Of a stretch of DNA of 64,000 nucleotides, positions 57,101 through 64,000 are shown one piece after another. The position numbers and the translations under genes were made by a program. This DNA is from Scatophagus argus (lineage: Eukaryota > Chordata > Actinopteri > Scatophagidae). The stretch's first letter is position 1; each line of letters opens with the position of its first letter. The stretch lies in the NCBI RefSeq assembly GCF_020382885.2, contig NC_058512.1:1735001-1799000 (forward strand), in the 5' to 3' direction. The notes under the pieces were generated by a model. That model was not told where the DNA came from and searched no databases. It was given only the letters and a program-made list of their open reading frames with translations.

Positions 57101-59673
57101 GATTTATGGCCGCAGTGACTGAGAGATCGTGTTTAACTGAGAGCCAGATTACATAAGCACGGGTTACCTCCAGGTCTCCTTTGGTGATGCAGGCCTCTTC
57201 CACACGAAACTGCAGGTCTTCCACTTTTCTGTCAAACAGGGACAATGATCACATCTCCAGCGGTACACGTCAGAAAGCGATACCTGACACGTTTCACCTG
57301 AGCAGCATTGAGTGCGGGCTACAGGTAAAGTGACACCGCCCACCTCTTCTCCTCCTCCAGCTGGTTGAGCAGCTCCACCTTGTCCCGATCGGCCGCCTCC
57401 ACCAGCGATCGCAGCTGATCCAGCTTTGCCTCCATCTCCATAGTGTACTTTAACACACAGAACGGATGACACTGTTAGGCGTTGGTTACAGTCTGGAACT
57501 TTCCACAGGTAAACGGCTTCATTGGTAACAGGTGCACAGGGCCCCAACCTTTTCGGACTCGGGGGTTGTGAAAAGTTGAAAATATGAAACTTCACAAGAG
57601 GTTTTCACCAGTGATTTTTCACTGTCTCACCTGATCCCGTCCTTTCCTCAGCAGAGTCAGCTCCTGCTGCACCTCTCCTGCATGGCTGGTTGCCTTCGCC
57701 ACCTCACACCTCTCCAGGTCTCTCTCCGCCAGCAGCTGTTCGATGTGCTGCTGCTTCTCCTTCAGGGCCTCCTGCAGTGCGGTGGTGCCAGAAATCTTAC
57801 GAGCGTACCGAGCAGAAGTCTCCGTCAGCTGGAAAGGTGGAACAAAGTGCTCACCTTTAACATTTTGTGTGTTTTCTGACACGGAAAAATTTACGTTTCT
57901 CTCAAAATGGGCAGATCAGCAGTTTATGAACAGCATTTCTGCGACAAGAGTCGACAGACTGATGGACAACACTGCTGGTTTAAGAACTCCTTCAGACAGG
58001 AAACGCGCAGCCTTCCAGCAGGAGTATCTTACCAGTCCTGCTCGGCTGGGTTTGCCGCTGATTGAGGAGGCAGCAGAACTGAGCGAACTTATGGACGAAG
58101 CGCTCGGGCTCCTCTTCAGGGTGGACCTCCGCCGTGAGCTCTTGGCCTTGGTAGGCGTGGTGCAGGGGAAGCCGATACGTGTCACCTTGTGGACCGGAGC
58201 AAACAGGCCATACCTGGGCATGCACTGAAAGTACCTGAGAGGAAAACAGGTGGCACCGACTGGAACGTCAACAGACTGACTGACTGACAGCTTCTGTACA
58301 GAGCGACTGACATTGCTGATCGGTACCTGGTCCCTGCCACAGCCCCGTCATTCTTTCCAAGAGGTTCGTCTAGTTCCACTCCACACCACTCCCCCTTGGC
58401 AAAGTCTGTCTCTCCCAGAAACCGAACCACTCCTGCCTTCGTACCACCAACCTACAGAAGAGATCAGAATCAAAATTTGGCTCGTGCTCCCTCATTAAGT
58501 TTCAGTTTTGGCCCTCAGAGAAACAAAGTTTGAGATCTCTCGTTGTAAAATGGGTTATCAGTCTCTTTGATTACTAATGACGGGTATCAGGCCTGAAAAA
58601 TCCCGGGTGGTCATTTTGTGACAGAAACTTGCTCACAAAAGGAGCTGAGCAGGATCAGAAGATAAAATACTTCAGCACATCAGTGACTCGCTGCTCTAAA
58701 GCCATGAGCTTCGCTGTTGGTGAGCTTCTTACCAGCACTCGATCTCCAAGCCTCAGCTCCCTCTTCATCTTCTTCTGTGAGTCCGTGTCTGAGAGGTTCG
58801 ACACCGACTCGCTGGACGTCAGCATTCGGTTGAGTACAGAGCTCGTCTTTATGGCGCTGAGCTGAGCTGAACAAAGAAAATGGTTTTTCAGTCTTCGGAG
58901 ATGAGACTGAAACAATCCCGCCTTTACTTCCCTGAAAACTCACCTGTTTTTTCACTGTTACCAGTTGAGGTGGTGCCAGCAGGCACAGACTCGCTCGTCG
59001 CAGAGGCTCCTGGTGCCGGACTGGCCTGCCCCCCGTTCGCCTCCTTCTCCGGCAGCGCAGTCTTGGAGAGCTTTGAAGGCCGAGTGAAAATCCCCCTCCC
59101 GTCCTCACACTGGAAGTACCGGACCCCCGCCACAGACCCGTCGTTCTTCCCGATAGGCTCATCCAGCACGATGCCCGCCCACTGGCCCGGAGCGAACTGC
59201 GTGCCCCCGATGAACTGCACATAGCCAGGCTTGTTGCCATTGACCCAGACCCTGTCCCCGATCTGAAAGTCAGCAACACCCTCCTGGGTTGGGGAGGTCA
59301 CGCTGCCGGGGGACTTCTCAGGAGGGAGTGGCTTTGGAGCACCTGCAATCACAATTAGCTTCTATTGGCTTCTCTTCAGTCCTGCTGAACGTCACTAAAA
59401 GTTCAGTTTAAAGCTGATGTTCAAGTGGAAAGCTGTTTGTTACCAAAGCTGTCTTCAACATCAGCAAAAACTTTTTTTAAAACCTTCCAGAACCTTAGAA
59501 TTAGTGTTATAAACTCGGCTACTCGCCACACTGATGCTTCCTGTGATACATTACTTAGAAAATGATTTCAGGGATGTCTTACCACACGATGGAGACGTCT
59601 TTGTCGGCACCCCGGATGGACGGACTATTTTGCTGGGGGGTTTGAGCCCGCTCGCCTTGCCTGAGGTGCTCAT
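42200..59673 (-). CDS. clip1: CLIP-170 microtubule plus-end-tracking protein, short form
   Basis: CLIP-170 tracks growing microtubule ends through CAP-Gly domains and links them to dynactin and other partners. Minus-strand coding exons, 5' to 3': 59583-59673, 58944-59342, 58733-58866, 58327-58451, 58033-58236, 57631-57838, 57344-57447, 57168-57228, 55713-55817, 54208-54369, 53854-53949, 53242-53299, 53070-53155, 51181-51255, 47103-47209, 44421-44466, 44185-44228, 43265-43370, 43015-43180, 42880-42932, 42676-42788, 42200-42434; 2778 nt, 925 residues. Two CAP-Gly domains ([18 protein letters not shown]), serine-rich linkers, a coiled coil from about 320 to 845, two zinc knuckles (C866/C869/H875/C880; C906/C909/H914/C919) and a C-terminal DDQTF. 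Human CLIP1 is about 1430 residues, so roughly 500 residues of central coiled coil are absent. An in-frame ATG six codons upstream (59691) is an alternative start. Confidence 0.95.
45393..45420. repeat. (CA)n microsatellite in clip1 intron
   Basis: A pure CA tract. Similar tracts in this gene lie at about 48283-48304 and 48745-48770, and shorter ones near 45840-45858. Confidence 0.9.
48525..48700 (-). promoter_or_regulatory. possible internal promoter / alternative first exon in clip1
   Basis: A GC-rich island inside a 3.97-kb clip1 intron ends, on the minus strand, with a strong donor-like GCGAAG/GTGAGCGACG at about 48525. This is the look of an alternative first exon. An ATG nine codons or fewer before the donor (MSLAAER) does not join in frame to the next coding exon (47103-47209). 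Evidence is compositional only. Confidence 0.25.
48950..49070 (-). repeat. ATTAATCG-family fragment
   Basis: GATCAGCTACTTTTTGGATA, AATCATTTGGTCAAAGAAAT and TTTTTGTTTCAGGGCTGATT belong to the same repeat family as 27105-27352. Partial and diverged. Confidence 0.45.
49110..49250 (+). repeat. AGTACTTGAGTAAA-type dispersed repeat
   Basis: GGGATGTAACTACATTTACT, CAAGTACTGTATTTCAGTAC and TTTTGAGGTATTTTAGTACT follow the family order very clearly. It lies in a clip1 intron. Confidence 0.7.
49340..49495 (+). repeat. dispersed repeat carrying a CTCF-like motif
   Basis: CTGTACTGCAGCCAGCCACC followed by ACCAGGGGGCGATAAGATGT and TTTAGGCTTCACTTTAGGGG, ending CATCCATCTTTACATTCAGT, matches a repeat I know from fish genomes (ending catctttatatacagtc). 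CCACCAGGGGGCGAT at 49416-49430 is close to the CTCF core consensus. Confidence 0.6.
50748..50850 (-). repeat. SINE/LINE 3'-tail repeat with TTGAC tandem end
   Basis: Read on the minus strand it gives AAGCCCTTTGAGACAAACTG, CTTGTAAAAATGGGCTATAC, AAATAAAGTTGACTTGACTT, i.e. an element end with an AATAAA followed by tandem TTGAC copies. This is a familiar teleost retroposon tail. It lies in a clip1 intron. Confidence 0.7.
51318..51445 (+). repeat. ATTAATCG-family fragment
   Basis: TATTTTCATTATTGATTAAT, then GAGCGCAAAGCGACGTCTTT and GTCCAACCAACAGTCCAAAC, the left part of the family in plus orientation. A right-part fragment (TTTTGCTTGAAAATCAGTTT) lies at about 47800-47880. Confidence 0.6.
52630..52900 (+). 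repeat. dispersed repeat carrying a CTCF-like motif (minus orientation)
   Basis: It shares ACTGAGGTCATAAATCA and neighbouring text with the 6180-6375 copy, and continues into GTCGCCCCCTGCTGGACGTT, AGAAGGAATGCAGGTTTAAG, which I recognise from fish repeats. The minus-strand CCAGCAGGGGGCGAC at 52842-52856 is a near-consensus CTCF core. Confidence 0.65.
55713..55817 (-). other. clip1: clip1 35-residue exon, equivalent of the mammalian alternative exon
   Basis: This 105-nt exon starts and ends in phase 0 and encodes exactly 35 residues, [15 protein letters not shown] through RDLEDTR. Mammalian CLIP-170 isoforms are named for optional 11- and 35-residue insertions in this part of the coiled coil. 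From the matching size and location I infer this is the same cassette. Skipping it keeps the frame. Confidence 0.6.
56488..56571. mobile_element. short palindromic MITE
   Basis: An 84-bp element starts TTAAAGGGACAGTTCACCCC and ends with its inverse GGGGTGAACTGTCCCTTAA. Only a small loop separates the arms, so nearly the whole element can fold into a hairpin. A remnant of the same family is at 2349-2400. It lies in a clip1 intron. Confidence 0.8.
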
Positions 59674-59691
59674 GGCTCCTTGTTTGTCCAT

Positions 59692-59774
59692 GGGTAGGGG
59701 GGACTCGGCCTGATCAAGGTGGGAGACTAGGCCTTCCCCACCCCACCCCAAAGTGCCAATGTGATGGAAGGGAG
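59692..59774 (-). other. clip1: clip1 5'UTR part of the first coding exon
   Basis: The exon holding the start codon begins after an acceptor (TTGTTGTCCAG) at 59775, so at least one noncoding exon lies further right. Part of this segment stays open in frame with the coding sequence, so a longer N-terminus is formally possible. Confidence 0.55.
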
Positions 59775-60999
59775 CTGGACAACAACAGAAAAAGTCCCCT
59801 GAAAGTTAATTAGAATACAGAACATTTGACTGTTTTTGTCACTGCTCAGTCATTGACTTTTCAAACACTCATTCAACACTCATTAGGGCTGTAAGTAACG
59901 ATTATTTTCAAAAGATGTCACAGATTCCTCAGACAGGAAGTTCCAGAGCTGAGCTGACCATAAAGCCTGCTCACCTTTAGCTTTGAGCCCTGCCTGCAGG
60001 TCTGAGGCTCTGGATCTGCATGTCAGCCATTTCATTCACAGTAAAACCACGAAGCGCTTTAAGCTAACCAGTCAAATCTTAAAGTCACTTCTAAAACTTA
60101 CTGGTAGTTTCTCAGCCTACTGGACTTACACCCTCATCACCTCCAGCTGTAAGTCACAGCCTGCTGTTTATTATCAGACCGCTTATCATCACCCATCTAA
60201 TAAATGTCATGTCCAGTTGTGTCAAATGTGTTTATGGCACACAGATAAAGAGTTGCTGCTGATTTTCCACCTCAGACACACTTGACAGATGAGCCGTCCA
60301 ATGACATGTTTTCTTTAGACGACCAGGAGGAGGACTTACTGCACGTTTTTATACTTAACAGGTTAGCATAGAGGAAAAGGTGTGTGTTTCCGACTAATCT
60401 CCTGCAGCTACCAGGTAACAGGAGAAGCCTCGTCTACGGGAACATTAGCTTAACGCTCCTCCCTCCGCCCAGCCGGTGCTTCCAGACCAAAACAACAAAC
60501 ACACCTGGAGCTGTCAAATCACATCTCGTGGCTCCACCGTCTCTGGTGGCTTCTCTGACACCCACGGGTGTGTCGTGAGCCTTCAACGGTCAGTCGAAAT
60601 ATAATCATATCCACCTTAAATGAGTAGAAATGGCAGCTGCGGCGCTGCGTGACAAACAGATGATGTCGGTGTTGTTCGTGTCTGGGCTGGGCTCCTTCTT
60701 CTACTTGCTGCGTCTCACCGGAGCTACGAACTTGGGTGTGAACCGACAAAACAGTTTTTTTCTCAGCATGCCACACGTTTAAACACACAATGTCGAGTTA
60801 GGCAGATCAAACACGTTACTGGTCAGCGCTTAAACTTATTCCTTAAAGTCATGTTTTGTGTCCCGGTGGGTTGAGCGGCGGTCCCTGCTGGAATGCGCTC
60901 CAAGTGCCGAAGCTAGCTAGCTTCAGGTTAGCGAGAAAACACAAACTGAGGCTACCAGAAGGGAACTAAAGCCCGGCTCAGGTGGTAATAAAGTACCGG

Positions 61000-61230
61000 G
61001 AAAGCAGGCAGGTGTGGAAAAGGCTGCTGTGGACGCTTACTTTGTCTCTTCTGATGAACTGGGTCTCAGTGAGGGATGCCGTGGGAAGGTGCAGCGTACC
61101 TTGGACCGTTACATGTTTTTTCCAGCCCAGCCCCAGGCTCAGTCCGAATGACGACACAGTGGTGCCTTCACTGGGCCGAACGTAAGCTCGTACAGGCGAG
61201 CACCATTTTTCGACGCAAACACAGAGGAAA
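61000..61230 (-). promoter_or_regulatory. clip1: probable clip1 promoter and noncoding first exon
   Basis: Two donor-like sites on the minus strand, GACAAA/GTAAGC near 61038 and CCAAG/GTACGC near 61098, follow moderately CpG-rich sequence. One of them probably ends the noncoding first exon that joins the exon ending at 59774. The start site is not resolvable by eye. Confidence 0.4.
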
Positions 61231-61887
61231 AGGACACTAAAGTACCATGTCAAGTTTAATGTATTTACTGACAACAAAATGTGACAGGATACAAAGACTA
61301 GGGTGAACGAGAAATACACACACAATGAAAGGAGACAGCAAATAACAATAATAAAAAATACATCGCTTTTATAGTTTTATTTTATCATATGCACTGCATG
61401 CTCACTGCACTCCCTGATTCAGGTGTGGCAGAAAACTTTAGCCGCTCTGAAAAAGATGATTTTTTAATTTGCTGATAGCACAGAAGCCACAGGAATTACC
61501 CTTTGGCTGTAAATATTTGTTTATGGAGATAATCAGCGTTTGCTGTTCAGTGACTGACTGCCAATTCAAAGTATTATAATATCTACATCACTGAGAGTGT
61601 ATTTATATATAATATTACCTTTACGAGCATATGCAGTGCACATCTCACCCATTCGTCATGCAAGTTGAGAATATAATGTTAAGGGCTAATAATTAAACAC
61701 TGCAGCTACTCACAAACGCTACTTGTTATTCTAGGTGGATAATTGTTGTTCACAATCACAGCATAAGCTCCTCTCTGCGTTTTATAATAAACATGGATAA
61801 TTAGGAGTTTTATCCATATCTAATATGTAACCTGCTCAAATACAGTGTGTGCCTGGTACGTCAGCAGGAAACATGGCAGCACCTGCT
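61231..61887. other. spacer between clip1 promoter and the GPCR gene
   Basis: AT-rich. It probably contains the 3'UTR of the GPCR: a minus-strand AATAAA (TTTATT) lies at 61376-61381, about 0.5 kb after the stop. No other gene was seen. Confidence 0.45.
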
Positions 61888-62874
61888 TTATAACCTTCTG
61901 CCATCAACGGTGGAAATCTCATTCTCGGGTGAATCCGCCTGATCTGTGTCCTTGTTCCTCCTCAGCAGTTTATTCAAGAGCTTATTGAAGGTGCCGCTGA
62001 AGGCAGGACTCGAGAAGTAATACACAACAGGGTTTAGGACGCTGTTAAAGTAGGTGAAACACACAGATGTGTAGAACGCCAGATTGGCCTCTTCAAAGTA
62101 TTTGCATTCGTTATACCATACCTTTAGGATCCACACAGCAATGCGTGAAATAGTGCTGGGAAAGAAGCAGGTAATGAAGATTAAAGCCACAGCCATGACA
62201 AACTGAACAGCCCGTTTGATTTTCCCCTTCTTGTCCACGGTCCTGTTTTTCAGCTGCCACGTTATTCTGATGGTGCAGAAAGCCACGATCGCAGTGGGGA
62301 GGAAAAACTGGATGACATAGAAAGTGTTGTGCCAGGTGGAGAGGGGACTGAAACCCATGCAGATGTTGAAACTCTCACACTGGGTACGGTTGCTGCTGCG
62401 GAAGAAGTGCTCATTAGCAAGAAGATAGCCAGTAGCAAGAAAGATCAGACCCCAGAGGCCGAGGGAGACCCAGAGAGCGTAGCCCAGACCCATTCGGTTG
62501 ATCCTGTTCAGCGGGTGGACGATCTTCAGGTAACGGTCAACAGCCACGGCTGTGAGGAAGAAGATCCCCGCCGCACGGTTGGCTGCCAACAGGAAGAGCA
62601 GGATGCGACACAGAGCGTCACCGTGGAGCCAGTCTTTTCCACGCCGGTAGTAGTCTGCCCTGAAAGGCAGGCAGAACAGTACGATGGAGTCTGCGACAGC
62701 CAGGTGAGTCAGGTACACGGCGTTGGGCTTCCAGGTGTCCATGTGAAAGATGAACATCCACAAGGCGATGAAGTTCCCCATCAGCCCAAACATGAACTCC
62801 AAGATGAGTATGGGAGGCAAGACCTGGTCCAGGATGGGGGCCTCGAAGGCGCAGCACTCGTCTGACTGATTCAT
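61888..62874 (-). CDS. hcar1: hydroxycarboxylic acid receptor-like GPCR
   Basis: A single-exon class A receptor of 328 residues (ATG 62874, TAA 61888-61890). Family members are Gi-coupled plasma-membrane receptors for lactate, 3-hydroxybutyrate or related acids. Visible features: seven hydrophobic segments; LAVAD in TM2; the CLPFRADYYRR loop; AANRAAGIFFLT in TM3, including the arginine that in mammalian HCARs binds the ligand carboxylate; DRYLKIVHP; an extracellular cysteine (QCESF) for the loop disulphide; FFPSTISRI in TM6; and NPVVYYFSSPAF at the end of TM7. The neighbouring denr gene matches the human HCAR-DENR order, which supports hcar over the related oxoeicosanoid receptor OXER1. The numbered symbol is my best guess; ligand preference cannot be read from sequence. 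Confidence 0.85.
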   Translation of the reverse strand: MNQSDECCAFEAPILDQVLPPILILEFMFGLMGNFIALWMFIFHMDTWKPNAVYLTHLAVADSIVLFCLPFRADYYRRGKDWLHGDALCRILLFLLAANRAAGIFFLTAVAVDRYLKIVHPLNRINRMGLGYALWVSLGLWGLIFLATGYLLANEHFFRSSNRTQCESFNICMGFSPLSTWHNTFYVIQFFLPTAIVAFCTIRITWQLKNRTVDKKGKIKRAVQFVMAVALIFITCFFPSTISRIAVWILKVWYNECKYFEEANLAFYTSVCFTYFNSVLNPVVYYFSSPAFSGTFNKLLNKLLRRNKDTDQADSPENEISTVDGRRL

Positions 62875-63284
62875 TGTTCAAACATTCGGCGAAGCCTCAC
62901 ACCAACCCGCTGCTCTGCGTAGTTTCAACAGATATGCTGTGCCAGGTAACCTATCTGGTAGTCATATTTGCGGTCATGCAAATGATTCTCAAACAAACAC
63001 GCTATATCATGAGCAGAGCGAACATCTGTGCACCGTGGGTGTTATCTTTGGGGAAGCGATATTGACCCAGAGGAACATGGAAACAAAAGTAAATGTTATC
63101 TGTGTGGGGAGTGTGGCCTCATTATAAAACTATTATGCAGGGGAACAGGTTGACTCATGGGGATGCAAGAAAAACAAGTAACCTGAGGCCATTTAAAAAG
63201 CAGGTGATTACAACATAACGTTTCTAATGTTCGACACACCGAAGAAAGAAGGATGTTAAGAGTACAGGCGAGGGGAGAGTGAAA
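62875..63284. other. GPCR upstream region and denr 3' boundary
   Basis: This stretch separates the GPCR start codon from the candidate denr polyadenylation signal (minus-strand AATAAA, seen as TTTATT at 63285-63290). Short open frames here have no recognisable family. Confidence 0.45.
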
Positions 63285-63531
63285 TTTATTAGCCTACAGT
63301 TTGCTTGAGTGAAGAATATCTTGGGAGTCATACCACACCTTTGGCAAACGAGAGAAAGCAGCTATTAACTAAAACAAAAACAAAAAAAAAACATATGCCA
63401 AGTGAGTGGCTAAGTCCGCAGCTTTTATGAACAGTAAATAAAATAGGTATAAAATGACTTAATGAGTACATTTGGCCAGGTTGTCGCTGTTACAGGTCAC
63501 ATCCGTTTCAGTAAAAGTGCATATTTGGTCT

Positions 63532-64000
63532 TCACTTCTTGACTTCGCCCAGATCATCGATGCTGTCATCATCCACCTACAGGCAGACACAGAGACTCAA
63601 CTAAATAACAAATTAACTGAGCATGACTTTTAACATTAAACAGGTTTGACTTTTAAACGACAACTCTGTTCTACAGTGAACAAACTCCAGGGAAAGACTG
63701 AAACCAACACTGAATTTATCCACTGACGACACAGAGTGTGAATGAAAGCCTGACAGAACTTCCCCCTCTGAAACCCCGACTGAATAAACTAAGAAAGAGA
63801 AATAACTGTGGGCAAGACGGACCAGCTGAAGATACAAATTCGAGCCGCTCACCTCAGGCCACTTCTCTTGAATGACGTCGATTATGTCATCTGTAAAATC
63901 TCCCTGAATGATTATTTCATCCTCTGCTGTAACTGAGGCACCACAAGAGAATTTCTGGGCAAAGAATCGCTGAGCCTCTTTAAGTTCAATGTCTGCAAGA
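63532..64000 (-). CDS. denr: DENR C-terminal exons, cut by the window edge
   Basis: DENR pairs with MCTS1 to recycle 40S subunits and promote re-initiation after upstream ORFs. Only the last two coding exons are present: 63853-63992 ([20 protein letters not shown] onward through [20 protein letters not shown]) and 63532-63576 ([13 protein letters not shown], stop at 63532-63534). They encode the end of the SUI1/eIF1-like domain and the conserved acidic C-terminus. The acceptor of the first lies at 63993-63998, so the remaining exons are beyond the right edge. The 3'UTR probably ends near 63260-63280. Confidence 0.96.

Noticed and set aside
62329-62865. 178-codon plus-strand open frame
   Set aside because: Antisense shadow of the GPCR coding sequence.

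Overview
This window is ray-finned (teleost) fish nuclear DNA, most likely from a percomorph. Genes are intron-rich with GT-AG splicing, promoters are CpG-rich, CA/GT microsatellites are common, and introns and spacers carry dispersed repeat families that I recognise from teleost genomes. No bacterial features, CRISPR arrays, rRNA or convincing tRNA genes were seen. No retrovirus, LTR element or other virus-like element was recognised.

Eight protein genes can be named from their exon translations. From left to right: ptpn11 (minus; SHP2 phosphatase; CDS 6460-14951, 15 coding exons, 596 residues, plus a separate 3'UTR exon); tmed2 (plus; p24 cargo receptor; 17423-19265, 4 exons, 201 residues); ddx55 (plus; DEAD-box helicase; 22505-26511, 14 exons, 601 residues); eif2b1 (minus; eIF2B alpha; 26603-29526, 9 exons, 302 residues); bcl7a (plus; BAF subunit; 31449-35938, 6 exons, 199 residues); clip1 (minus; CLIP-170; 42200-59673, 22 coding exons, 925 residues); a single-exon hydroxycarboxylic-acid-receptor GPCR (minus; 61888-62874, 328 residues); and the 3' end of denr (minus; 63532-64000, cut by the window edge). 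All exon sets close in frame.

ptpn11 and tmed2 are divergent and about 2.5 kb apart. ddx55 and eif2b1 are tail to tail with only 91 bp between stop codons. bcl7a and clip1 converge across about 6 kb of 3'UTR and repeats. clip1, the GPCR and denr are tandem on the minus strand. In human all of these genes lie on chromosome 12q24, so this is a conserved synteny block with local rearrangement and loss of intervening genes. The genes do not form one pathway. eif2b1, denr and ddx55 serve translation or ribosome biogenesis, tmed2 the early secretory pathway, clip1 microtubule ends, bcl7a chromatin, and ptpn11 and the GPCR signalling.

I found no clear new biological system. The items most worth a second look are two unexplained exon-like pieces on the minus strand downstream of clip1 (a signal-peptide-like ORF at 41669-41815 and a helix-encoding terminal exon at 41049-41175 in phase with clip1), a GC-AG intron in ptpn11, a clip1 with a much shortened central coiled coil, an unassigned 76-residue ORF before ddx55, a possible tail-anchored ORF near the left edge, and CTCF-like motifs carried by dispersed repeats.
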